This document shows, piece by piece, positions 16,885-24,633 of a stretch of 35,550 bases of DNA. Where the stretch lies: assembly GCA_937926355.1 (NCBI GenBank), contig CALAZP010000251.1, positions 1 through 35,550 on the forward strand, given 5' to 3'. Numbering within the stretch: the stretch's first letter is position 1; every line of letters begins with the position of its first letter. Position numbers and translations under genes: made by a program. This stretch comes from an uncultured Saprospirales bacterium. GTDB taxonomy: Bacteria > Bacteroidota > Bacteroidia > Chitinophagales > Saprospiraceae. Below the pieces are notes generated by a model, which saw only the letters and a program-made list of their open reading frames with translations, had not been told where the DNA came from and did no database searches.

Positions 16885-17706
16885 TTAGTTTATCATCGCA
16901 AATAAAATTTTTCCCAATTCTTCTCCCGATGCACGAGCTTCCTCTATAACTGATTCCAAGGTAGTCTCCCGTATGTTCTCAGGAGGATAACAAAGGTTGG
17001 TTACCACTGAGGCTACCAAAACCTCCATGCCAACATGATTGGCCACCAAAACCTCTGGGATAGTCGACATGCCTACCAAATCTCCTCCTAATAAATGAAA
17101 CATTTTATACTCAGAAGGCGTCTCCAAATTGGGTCCCTGAACACCTACGTATACTCCCTCCGGAACTGAACCATATCCTACTTTGAGTGCAGCGGTTTTA
17201 AACTTTTCCCGAAGGGGAAGACTATAGGCTTTTGAAAGGTCGGGAAATCTAGGTCCAAAACGTTCGTCATTAGGCCCTCTTAATGGGTTATCAGGATGGA
17301 GGTTAATATGATCTTTCACTAAAATAATATGTCCAGATTCAAAATTTGGATTGACACTACCAGCAGCATTTGTCATCAATATGTTTTTCACACCTAAAAG
17401 GTGAAGGACCCTTACGGGAAAAGCAACCTGTGCACTAGTATAGCCTTCGTAATAATGAAACCTTCCTGCTAAAATCACTACTTTCCGTTGTCCTAACCTA
17501 CCAATTACCAATGTGCTTCTGTGGCTTTGAACTGTACTTATTGGGAAGTTAGGAATAGCGTGGTAGGGAAGTTCTAATTCTATATGTACTCTTTTTAATA
17601 GGTGGTCTAGTCCAGTCCCTAAGACTATAGCCGTATCAGGAACTTGATCATGTTGGTTAGAAATAAAATCTGCTGCCGCTTGAGCTTCCTTGAATAAGTC
17701 TCCCAT
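16885..17706 (-). CDS. Purine nucleoside phosphorylase
   Basis: Trimeric-type PNP (273 aa) that splits inosine and guanosine (with phosphate) into base and ribose-1-phosphate for salvage. Visible signatures: VLGTGLDHLL (phosphate loop, about 29-38), GRFHYYEGYT (about 86-95), MTNAAGSVNPNF (about 117-128), the base-binding stretch VYVGVQGPNLETPSEY with GMSTIPEVLVA, and the late VTNLCYP. Its ATG overlaps the mqnC stop in TAATG, so translation is probably coupled to mqnC. The neighbour suggests futalosine hydrolase (MqnB), but the PNP signatures and conserved phosphate loop argue for a true phosphorylase. A role in recycling the hypoxanthine nucleoside pool is an inference. Confidence 0.92.
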   Translation of the reverse strand: MGDLFKEAQAAADFISNQHDQVPDTAIVLGTGLDHLLKRVHIELELPYHAIPNFPISTVQSHRSTLVIGRLGQRKVVILAGRFHYYEGYTSAQVAFPVRVLHLLGVKNILMTNAAGSVNPNFESGHIILVKDHINLHPDNPLRGPNDERFGPRFPDLSKAYSLPLREKFKTAALKVGYGSVPEGVYVGVQGPNLETPSEYKMFHLLGGDLVGMSTIPEVLVANHVGMEVLVASVVTNLCYPPENIRETTLESVIEEARASGEELGKILFAMIN

Positions 17707-18848
17707 TAATCTACTATCATTGAGCTTTTATCTAATTCCTGTTGCTCAATACCATTAGGAAGTTCTCTGAATTCGTACTGCTGGTTGCGGAGCTTTGGTT
17801 CAAAACCCGCTTCCCGAATGGCCTCCTGAATACCATCGGCAGTAAATCTAAATTTAGCCCCAGCTGCACTAACCACATTTTCTTCAATCATTATAGAACC
17901 AAAATCATTAGCCCCAGCATGAAGACATAGCTGAGCTACTTGTTTGCCAACGGTAAGCCAGCTCGCCTGAATATTCTTTACATTGGGCAACATAATTCTA
18001 CTCATAGATATCATTCGAATGTATTCGTCCCCTGTAAAATTATTGCGAGCGCGTTTGATCTTCTTGAGTAACGTTCCTTCATCCTGAAACGGCCAAGGAA
18101 TAAATGCAATGAAACCCTTTGATTCCTTTGGTTTTTTGGCCTGAACCTCCCTTAATCGAACCAAGTGACTCATTCGTTCCCAGTTGGTTTCAATATGGCC
18201 AAACATCATAGTTGCAGAAGTAGTAAGGTTGATTTTGTGGGCCGCTTCCATGACATCTAACCATTCTTGACCTCCACATTTTCCTTTAGAAATCAATCTC
18301 CTAACCCGATCCTCTAATATCTCTGCCCCGGCACCTGGAAGGGAATCTAAACCAGCTTCTTTTAATGCACTTAAAACCTCAATATGTGTAGATTGCTCCA
18401 ATTTGGTTATATGTGCAATTTCAGGAGGACCTAAAGCATGTAATTTTAAAGAGGGAAACCTCCTTTTCAGTTCGGAAAAAAGATCCGTATAGTATTGAAG
18501 TCCAAGATCCGGATGATGGCCACCTTGTAATAGCAATTGTTCTCCCCCTAGCCTAAAAGTTTCTTTAATTTTTTCCTCATATTCCTCTAATGTGGTAATA
18601 TAGGATTCCTCATGCCCAGGCCTTCTGTAAAAATTACAGAATTTACAATTGGCAATACAAACATTGGTGGTATTAGAATTCCTATCAATTATCCAGGTTA
18701 CATGGTTACCTGGCACTTGTTTTTGCCGAAGAATATTCCCCACATACATTAATTCTGCAGTAGCCGCATTTTCGAAAAGAAACACCCCTTCCTCAGCTGA
18801 TAAAAATTCGAAATTAAGGGCCCTATTTAGCAAATTATCCACATTCAT
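17706..18848 (-). CDS. mqnC: Cyclic dehypoxanthine futalosine synthase (radical SAM)
   Basis: Radical SAM enzyme of the futalosine route to menaquinone: it cyclises dehypoxanthine futalosine. With the ATG at 18848 it has 380 aa; a TTG at 18857 is an alternative. The [4Fe-4S] cysteines are 64, 68 and 71 in CIANCKFC, followed by NFYRRPGHEESY, typical of the MqnC/MqnE group; MqnC is favoured by the EQLLLQGGHHPDLGLQYYTD stretch and LGPPEIAHI. A near-consensus promoter lies 31 bases upstream. It leads pnp and uvrA. Other mqn genes are not in the window. Its presence indicates the organism makes menaquinone through futalosine rather than the classical MenFDHCEB path. Confidence 0.93.
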   Translation of the reverse strand: MNVDNLLNRALNFEFLSAEEGVFLFENAATAELMYVGNILRQKQVPGNHVTWIIDRNSNTTNVCIANCKFCNFYRRPGHEESYITTLEEYEEKIKETFRLGGEQLLLQGGHHPDLGLQYYTDLFSELKRRFPSLKLHALGPPEIAHITKLEQSTHIEVLSALKEAGLDSLPGAGAEILEDRVRRLISKGKCGGQEWLDVMEAAHKINLTTSATMMFGHIETNWERMSHLVRLREVQAKKPKESKGFIAFIPWPFQDEGTLLKKIKRARNNFTGDEYIRMISMSRIMLPNVKNIQASWLTVGKQVAQLCLHAGANDFGSIMIEENVVSAAGAKFRFTADGIQEAIREAGFEPKLRNQQYEFRELPNGIEQQELDKSSMIVD

Positions 18849-18878
18849 CTTCAGCAATTTATGATTTTACCGAATTAA

Positions 18879-18909
18879 CAAAATTAACCAACTACTGTTT
18901 ACCTCCAAA
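18879..18909 (-). promoter_or_regulatory. Predicted mqnC-pnp-uvrA promoter
   Basis: On the minus strand: TTTG (18909-18906), a 19-base spacer and TAATTTTG (18886-18879), an exact match to TTTG-N19-TAnnTTTG. The best promoter in the window; it lies back-to-back with the rimP box. Confidence 0.75.
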
Positions 18910-18917
18910 AATTATAT

Positions 18918-18925
18918 TATATTTG
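18918..18925 (+). promoter_or_regulatory. Predicted rimP-nusA promoter -7 box
   Basis: TATATTTG matches TAnnTTTG. Only a TTTA (18898-18901) stands at the -33 distance. Transcripts would start near 18932, directly ahead of the terminator hairpin at 18941. Confidence 0.6.
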
Positions 18926-18940
18926 CATACGAATTGAAGG

Positions 18941-18971
18941 AAAGAGGGAGCATTTGTTCCCTCTTTTTTTT
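18941..18971 (+). terminator. Terminator hairpin in the rimP leader (possible attenuator)
   Basis: AAAGAGGGA (18941-18949) pairs perfectly with TCCCTCTTT (18958-18966) around an 8-base loop, with a run of eight T (18964-18971). It has the form of an intrinsic terminator, lies downstream of the predicted promoter and upstream of the rimP ATG, and no plus-strand gene ends nearby. So it would cut off most rimP-nusA transcripts at about 40 bases unless read through. A rimP leader attenuator has been proposed for other bacteria (from memory). Confidence 0.75.
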
Positions 18972-19004
18972 ATGTGCCTGTCATTGGATTTAATGACTTT
19001 AAAA

Positions 19005-19484
19005 ATGAACAACCCATTAATTGATAATATTAAAAATGCCCTGGATGGCCTTTGGAAAGACTCAAACTACTCGGATTGTTTCCTAATTGACATTCATGCT
19101 AAAAAACAAAAAGTGACGGTTTACGTAGATGCGGACGAGACTTTGGATTTTAATAAGTGTAAAGCTATCAGCAGATATTTGGAGGCTATCATAGAAGAAA
19201 ACAAATGGTTAGGGGAGCAATATACTTTGGAAGTTTCTTCTCCAGGAGTTGGTACTCCTCTGAAAAGATTTAGGCAATATCCTAAAAATATAGGAAGGGT
19301 TTTATCCATAACGCAAAATGACGGAACCATTGTGGAGGGTCTTTTAAAGGAAGTAAATGAAAGAGAAATCACCATTAAACAAGAGGTAATAACGAAAGAA
19401 GGAAAAAAAAAGACAAAAAGAACGGAACAAAAAGAAATTCCTTTCGAAAACATAAAAGAAGCTATAGTTAAAATATCATTTTAA
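19005..19484 (+). CDS. rimP: Ribosome maturation factor RimP
   Basis: Needed for assembly of the 30S subunit; binds free 30S. I chose the ATG at 19005 (159 aa, MNNPLIDNIKNALDGLW); the in-frame ATG at 18972 falls at the end of the leader terminator's T-run and would add 11 unconserved residues. The N-terminal domain carries VYVDADETLDFNKCKAISRY and LEVSSPGVGTPLKRFRQYPK, the family signature (usually L-E-V-S-S-P-G); the C-terminal domain is a small SH3-like barrel with a Lys-rich loop (KEGKKKTKRTEQKEIPFENI). Nine bases before the GTG/ATG of nusA, so the classic rimP-nusA-infB order holds. Confidence 0.95.
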   Translation: MNNPLIDNIKNALDGLWKDSNYSDCFLIDIHAKKQKVTVYVDADETLDFNKCKAISRYLEAIIEENKWLGEQYTLEVSSPGVGTPLKRFRQYPKNIGRVLSITQNDGTIVEGLLKEVNEREITIKQEVITKEGKKKTKRTEQKEIPFENIKEAIVKISF

Positions 19485-19496
19485 AAAAATCAAGTG

Positions 19497-20735
19497 ATGA
19501 TAAATTTAGTAGATACCTTTTCTGAATTTATTTCTGGAAAAAATATTGACAGACCAACGATGGTTAGGGTTTTGGAAGATGTCTTCCGAACCTTAATACG
19601 CAAAAAATATGGTTCAGATGACAATTTCGATGTGATCGTCAACACCACCAAAGGTGATTTGGAATTGTGGAGAGTCAGAGAAATTGTTCCCGATGGAGAG
19701 GTTAACGACGAAAAAAGTCAGATATCCTTTTCTGAAGCCCAATCAATTGAAAAAGATTACGAGGTAGGAGACGAATGTTACCAACAACTTTTTTTAGAGG
19801 ATTTTGGAAGACGCTCCATTATGGCCGCCAGGCAGACGCTCATCTCTAGAATCATGGAGTTAGAAAAAGATGAAGTATTTAATAGATATAGCGATCGAGT
19901 GGGGGAAATTGTTTTCGGAGAAGTCAACCAAATTCTCAAGAAAGAGATTTTGATCATAGATGATGCAACCGGTACAGAATTAATCATGCCCAAAACCGAT
20001 ATGATTCGGGGTGATTTTTTCCGTAAGGGGGATATGGTTAAAGGCATTATCAAGAAGGTTGAAATGCGGAATAATGCCCCGCTGGTGATTGTTTCAAGAA
20101 CAGATAATACGTTCTTAGAAAAGTTATTAGAGCAAGAAGTTCCTGAAATTGAGGATGGATTAATTACCATTAAGAATATTGTCAGAATACCTGGAGAGCG
20201 GGCAAAAGTAGCAGTAGAGTCGTATGATGACCGAATAGACCCAGTAGGTGCTTGTGTAGGGATGAAGGGCTCTAGAATTCATGGAATTGTTAAAGAACTC
20301 AATAATGAAAACATAGATATTGTCAATTTCACCAACAATATGTCCTTGTTTATTCAAAGATCTTTAACTCCTGCTAAAGTTAGTTCTATTGACTTAGATT
20401 TGGAGAATAAAAGAGCTAATGTATATATGGAACCAGATCAGGTTTCATTAGCCATCGGGAAAGGAGGCTCTAACATCAAATTAGCTAGTCAACTTACCGA
20501 AATGGAAATTGATGTATTCAGAAACAAAGTGGATTATGAGATAGATGATGTGGATTTAGATGAATTTGCTGATGAGATTGAAAGCTGGGTAATTGATGCC
20601 CTCAAATCCATAGGATGTGACAGTGCCAGAAGTGTATTGGAACTTAGTAAAGAAGAACTTCTGAGGAGAACCGATTTAGAGGAGGAAACCATTGACGAAG
20701 TCTTAAGAATATTGGAAGAGGAGTTCAAAGAGTAA
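19497..20735 (+). CDS. nusA: Transcription termination/antitermination factor NusA
   Basis: RNA polymerase-binding factor that promotes pausing and intrinsic termination, and is part of antitermination complexes. With the ATG at 19497 it is 412 aa (a GTG at 19494 is adjacent). Order: N-terminal polymerase-binding domain (about 1-125), S1 domain (about 130-200, around VGEIVFGEVNQI), two KH domains (about 225-345, with DPVGACVGMKGSRIHGIVKEL and SLAIGKGGSNIKLASQL), and a C-terminal helix-hairpin-helix-like part with ARSVLELSKEELLRRTDLEE. The duplicated acidic repeats of E. coli NusA are absent, as is usual in this phylum. It could act on the terminator in its own operon's leader (inference). Confidence 0.96.
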   Translation: MINLVDTFSEFISGKNIDRPTMVRVLEDVFRTLIRKKYGSDDNFDVIVNTTKGDLELWRVREIVPDGEVNDEKSQISFSEAQSIEKDYEVGDECYQQLFLEDFGRRSIMAARQTLISRIMELEKDEVFNRYSDRVGEIVFGEVNQILKKEILIIDDATGTELIMPKTDMIRGDFFRKGDMVKGIIKKVEMRNNAPLVIVSRTDNTFLEKLLEQEVPEIEDGLITIKNIVRIPGERAKVAVESYDDRIDPVGACVGMKGSRIHGIVKELNNENIDIVNFTNNMSLFIQRSLTPAKVSSIDLDLENKRANVYMEPDQVSLAIGKGGSNIKLASQLTEMEIDVFRNKVDYEIDDVDLDEFADEIESWVIDALKSIGCDSARSVLELSKEELLRRTDLEEETIDEVLRILEEEFKE

Positions 20736-20746
20736 CAATTAATAAT

Positions 20747-20754
20747 TATCTTTG
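20747..20754 (+). promoter_or_regulatory. Predicted infB promoter -7 box
   Basis: TATCTTTG matches TAnnTTTG and lies 12 bases past the nusA stop, 69 bases before the infB ATG. No TTG at the -33 distance. It would let infB be transcribed apart from rimP-nusA. Confidence 0.5.
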
Positions 20755-20762
20755 CCACAAAT

Positions 20763-20806
20763 TCGGGTAAATCCCGATTTTAATGAAAGAAAAAAATTTT
20801 TCTTTC
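20763..20806 (+). other. Two hairpins in the infB leader
   Basis: TCGGG / CCCGA around TAAAT (20763-20777), then an A/T-rich stem GAAAGAAAA / TTTTCTTTC (20785-20806; about nine pairs, tight loop). No U-run follows the second, so it is not a terminator. They may only structure the leader. Confidence 0.4.
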
Positions 20807-20823
20807 GAAACTAAAAACTGCAG

Positions 20824-23637
20824 ATGACGAAAATTTTAGTCAAAATTGCTAAAGAACTTAATGTAGGTACATCTACTATTGTAGATTTTTTAACTCAAAA
20901 GGGATTTGAAATAGAAAACAGACCCACTTTTAAGGTGTCTGAAGAAATGTACAATGAACTTTTAAAAGAGTTTCAGCAAGCTATTGCCATTAAGGAGCAA
21001 GCTGATCAACTGGTCATAGGAAACAGACCAACTAAGAAGGAAGATGAGCTTGTGCAGGAAAAACCCAAAGAGTTAATTGAAAAGCCTGTTCAGAAAACAG
21101 AAAAGACTGAAAACCCTTCAATATCGGATTCACCTGCTGAAAATATTGAGAGGGAGGAGCCTGCAAAACCTAAGTTAAAGGTATTGGGTAAAATCAACTT
21201 GGAACCTGTAAAAAAGAAAAAGGAAACACCATCCCCCAAAGCAGAAGCCAGTCCTAAAAAAGAAGAAAGCCCATCAAAAAACAACCCTCCGGTAAAGGAA
21301 AATACACAGAGTAAGAAACCTGATCCCGTCGAATCACAAAAGGAAGTAGTTCGAGACACTCCAAAAGTGGAAAAATCGGCAACTCCTTCTACAGAGAATA
21401 TTCATAAAACGGAAAAACAGGAACTAAGAGGACTTAAAATACTCGGTAAAATTGATGCCAACAAGTTTGATTCCAAAAAAACCAAAAATGAGGAATCAAA
21501 AGAATCATCTGCAGCAGCATCAAGTAGCCCCGAAAAATCTCAGCAGGTATCTGGCAAGTCCAATGCTGCTGAAGATGCCAAAAAAAGAAAAAGAAAAAGA
21601 AAAAGAGTTTCAGTTGAATCTTCAGCACCTGGCAATCGTCAGTCTCAAGGCCCAAGCGGAAAAGGTGGGTTAAAAAGAGGTAAAAGTAAAGAAGAGGAGC
21701 TAAAAGAAGTTTCTCAAAAAGAAATAGACGAAAAAATCAAGGCTACTATGGCCAGATTGTCTGGTGGAGGAAAGAAAAAAGGACAGAAATTAAGACGAGA
21801 AAAGAGAGAAAGATTAAGAGAAAAACAAGAAGAGAAAGAGTTAGAATTAGAAAACGAAAAGTTACAACTCACTGAATTCATATCCGTTCAGGAGTTAGCT
21901 AACCTCATGAACGTAGATGCAACGGATGTCATAACTACTTGTATGAATCTGGGCATTATTGTTTCTATTAATCAGCGTTTAGATGCAGAGGTTATTGAAT
22001 TGGTTGCTGGTGAATTCGAACATGAAGTAGAATTCATTAGTATGGAGGAACAAACTGACGGAGAGGAGGAAGAAATTGAAGACGATCCAGCTGAACTTGT
22101 TCACAGAGCTCCAATAGTAACGGTTATGGGGCACGTTGACCATGGCAAAACCTCATTACTAGATTACGTCAGAGAAGCTAATGTAGCCAGTGGGGAAGCA
22201 GGAGGAATTACCCAACACATCGGCGCTTATGAGGTAAAAATAGGTCCAGACAAAAAAGGAATTACATTTTTGGATACACCTGGTCACGAAGCCTTTACCG
22301 CAATGAGAGCTAGGGGTGCTAAAGTAACTGATATTGCTGTAATTATTATTGCAGCGGATGACAGTATTATGCCACAGACCAAAGAAGCTATTTCTCACGC
22401 ACAAGCTGCAGGAGTTCCTATTATATTTGCTATAAATAAAATAGATAAGCCAGGCGCAAATCCAGAGCGAATCAAACAAGATTTAGCTTCAATGAATTTT
22501 TTGGTGGAAGATTGGGGGGGAACGTATCAATCTCAAGATATCTCAGCGCATTCTGGTGAAGGTATCGATGGATTATTAGAAAAAATCCTATTAGAGGCCG
22601 AAGTGCTTGATCTTAAATCTAACCCCAAAAAGAAAGCAGTTGGAACGCTTTTAGAAGCCTCCCTAGACAAAGGAAGAGGATATGTAACAAAAATCTTAGT
22701 TCAAAATGGCACCTTGAAAATTGGCGACCCAATGGTATCCGGAGACTTTTCTGGGAAAATCAAGGCCATGTTTAATGAGAGGAATAAGCGTATCAAAGAG
22801 GCAGGCCCTTCACAACCAGTAATGGTTTTAGGTTTAGATGGTGCGCCACAAGCAGGTGAAAAATTTAAAGTTGTAGAATCAGAACAAGAAGCCAGAGCTA
22901 TTGCCAATAAAAGGGCACAAATTTCTAGAGAACAAGCCAATAGGGCAACCAAAAGAATTAGCTTAGATGAAATTGGACGTCGATTGGCTTTAGGAACGTT
23001 TAAAGAGTTGAACTTAATTGTTAAAGGGGATGTGGACGGATCTATTGAAGCGCTTTCTGACTCCTTAATTAAGCTTTCTCAGGAAACAGTAATCGTCAAT
23101 GTTATTCATAAAGCAGTAGGTCAGATTATAGAATCGGATGTCCTATTGGCCTCCGCTTCTGATGCTATCATTATTGGGTTTCAAGTTAGACCCTCATTAG
23201 GGGCAAGACAATTGGCTGAAAAAGAAGGCGTAGAAATCAAGCTATACTCTATTATTTACAAGGCCATTGAGGAAATTAAATCAGCCATTGAGGGAATGCT
23301 TGAACCTACTAAGGAAGAAAACATCTTAGGACAGGCTGAAGTTAGAGAAGTATACAAAATATCTAAGATAGGAACCATTGCGGGTTGTTATGTGCAAGAA
23401 GGTAAAATTCTAAGAAATTCAAGGATTAGACTCATCCGGGATGGAATCGTAATTTTCCCTACCAAAGAAGGCCAACATGGAGAGATTTCTTCTCTAAAAC
23501 GATTCAAAGAAGATGCAAAGGAAGTCCGTCAAGGTCTTGAATGTGGTATCTCTGTCAAAAACTTTAACGATATTAAAGTAGGAGATGTCATTGAGGGGTA
23601 CGAAATCGTAGAAGTCAAACAAAAATTAGAGAATTGA
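20824..23637 (+). CDS. infB: Translation initiation factor IF-2
   Basis: GTPase that brings fMet-tRNA to the 30S subunit and promotes subunit joining (937 aa). The N-terminus has an IF2_N domain (MTKILVKIAKELNVGTSTIV), followed by about 300 residues of Lys/Glu/Pro/Ser-rich disordered linker including KKRKRKRKR, and a second IF2_N-like part around QELANLMNVDATDVI (about 355-370). GTPase motifs: GHVDHGKT (436-443), DTPGH (484-488) and NKID (538-541). Domains II-IV follow, ending EGYEIVEVKQKLEN. Length is typical of Bacteroidota. It has its own -7 box after nusA. The last 12 bases overlap the end of the convergent ftcD gene. Confidence 0.98.
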   Translation: MTKILVKIAKELNVGTSTIVDFLTQKGFEIENRPTFKVSEEMYNELLKEFQQAIAIKEQADQLVIGNRPTKKEDELVQEKPKELIEKPVQKTEKTENPSISDSPAENIEREEPAKPKLKVLGKINLEPVKKKKETPSPKAEASPKKEESPSKNNPPVKENTQSKKPDPVESQKEVVRDTPKVEKSATPSTENIHKTEKQELRGLKILGKIDANKFDSKKTKNEESKESSAAASSSPEKSQQVSGKSNAAEDAKKRKRKRKRVSVESSAPGNRQSQGPSGKGGLKRGKSKEEELKEVSQKEIDEKIKATMARLSGGGKKKGQKLRREKRERLREKQEEKELELENEKLQLTEFISVQELANLMNVDATDVITTCMNLGIIVSINQRLDAEVIELVAGEFEHEVEFISMEEQTDGEEEEIEDDPAELVHRAPIVTVMGHVDHGKTSLLDYVREANVASGEAGGITQHIGAYEVKIGPDKKGITFLDTPGHEAFTAMRARGAKVTDIAVIIIAADDSIMPQTKEAISHAQAAGVPIIFAINKIDKPGANPERIKQDLASMNFLVEDWGGTYQSQDISAHSGEGIDGLLEKILLEAEVLDLKSNPKKKAVGTLLEASLDKGRGYVTKILVQNGTLKIGDPMVSGDFSGKIKAMFNERNKRIKEAGPSQPVMVLGLDGAPQAGEKFKVVESEQEARAIANKRAQISREQANRATKRISLDEIGRRLALGTFKELNLIVKGDVDGSIEALSDSLIKLSQETVIVNVIHKAVGQIIESDVLLASASDAIIIGFQVRPSLGARQLAEKEGVEIKLYSIIYKAIEEIKSAIEGMLEPTKEENILGQAEVREVYKISKIGTIAGCYVQEGKILRNSRIRLIRDGIVIFPTKEGQHGEISSLKRFKEDAKEVRQGLECGISVKNFNDIKVGDVIEGYEIVEVKQKLEN

Positions 23638-24624
23638 TTTGAGGGAAATAATCCTTTCTTCCGGCAGAAAAGGTTTAATATTATTCAGTCCTAAGTATTC
23701 AATAGCAGCCTTTACGGGATTATTTAATTCCCTCGTTTTACCTGCTTGAATAATTTCGATCCCTGCGTTTCTAATGGCCTCCATGGGTATCATACCTATT
23801 AATTCCGATCCAGAAATTTCGACGTTATCTGCTTTAGCTAACTTCCGACAGGCCTCGAATAATTCAAATAATGAAGTAGTTCTAAAATCTGTTACATTAA
23901 AGGATACTTGGACTTCTTTATATTCTGGAATATACCAACCAATTGCCCTTACTCCTTTTAATCCAGTATTTTGTTCGGATGGATGACCTCTTTTTTCTCT
24001 TAAAGCCCCAGCTATTTTTTTAGCGATATCGAGTCTTTGAGTGGATAATTGTATATTGAAAGCAATCAAAAAAAATCTTGCTCCAATTACCGTTGCTCCT
24101 GTTTGAGGTGAAAAATTTATAGGTCCATAATCGGGTTGCCATCCTTTACTCTTTATCTTAATGCTCATGTTTTCATATCCGCCTTTTCTTATATCAGCTA
24201 AAAGTTTGCGATGATTCTCTTTGGCAGACCATTCGTACAAATACACCGGAATTTGTAATTCTTCTCCTACTCTTTTACCCAGCCTGTTAGACCAATGAAT
24301 AGCTTCTTCTTTAGAGAGATTTCTATATGGAACGAGCGGGCAAACATCAGTCGCGCCTATCCTAGGGTGAGTTCCCTTTTGTTTGCTCATATCTATAAGA
24401 GAGGCCGCGGTCTTAATTCCCATAAAAGCCCCTTCAATTACAGCTGCAGGTTCTCCTAAAAATGTAACTACAGATCTATTTACAGAATACCCAATATCAA
24501 CATGAAGGATCTCTAATCCGTGAATTGCTTCAATACTCTTTACTATTTCCTTAATTATTTTTGGGTTTTGGCCTTCACTAAAGTTGGGGATACATTCCAA
24601 TAATGAGGATTTCGGCCTACTCAT
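23626..24624 (-). CDS. ftcD: Glutamate formimidoyltransferase
   Basis: Transfers the formimino group of N-formiminoglutamate to tetrahydrofolate, a late step of histidine breakdown. The protein is 332 aa, i.e. only the formiminotransferase part (N- and C-terminal subdomains); the cyclodeaminase domain of the mammalian bifunctional enzyme is absent. Family stretches: LLECIPNFSEGQNPKIIKEI at the start, TFLGEPAAVIEGAF, KGTHPRIGATDVCPLVP (about 82-98), and KGVRAIGWYIPEYKEVQVS with SFNVTDF. No hut genes are next to it. It follows the FAD/Fe-S dehydrogenase gene by nine bases, so the two are co-transcribed. Its stop lies inside infB. The symbol follows the mammalian name. Confidence 0.92.
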   Translation of the reverse strand: MSRPKSSLLECIPNFSEGQNPKIIKEIVKSIEAIHGLEILHVDIGYSVNRSVVTFLGEPAAVIEGAFMGIKTAASLIDMSKQKGTHPRIGATDVCPLVPYRNLSKEEAIHWSNRLGKRVGEELQIPVYLYEWSAKENHRKLLADIRKGGYENMSIKIKSKGWQPDYGPINFSPQTGATVIGARFFLIAFNIQLSTQRLDIAKKIAGALREKRGHPSEQNTGLKGVRAIGWYIPEYKEVQVSFNVTDFRTTSLFELFEACRKLAKADNVEISGSELIGMIPMEAIRNAGIEIIQAGKTRELNNPVKAAIEYLGLNNIKPFLPEERIISLKSIL

Positions 24625-24633
24625 CTGACAAAT

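Noticed and set aside
16885..17706. Naming the mqnC neighbour mqnB (futalosine hydrolase)
   Set aside because: Its motifs are those of trimeric purine nucleoside phosphorylase, including the phosphate loop; the context alone is not enough.
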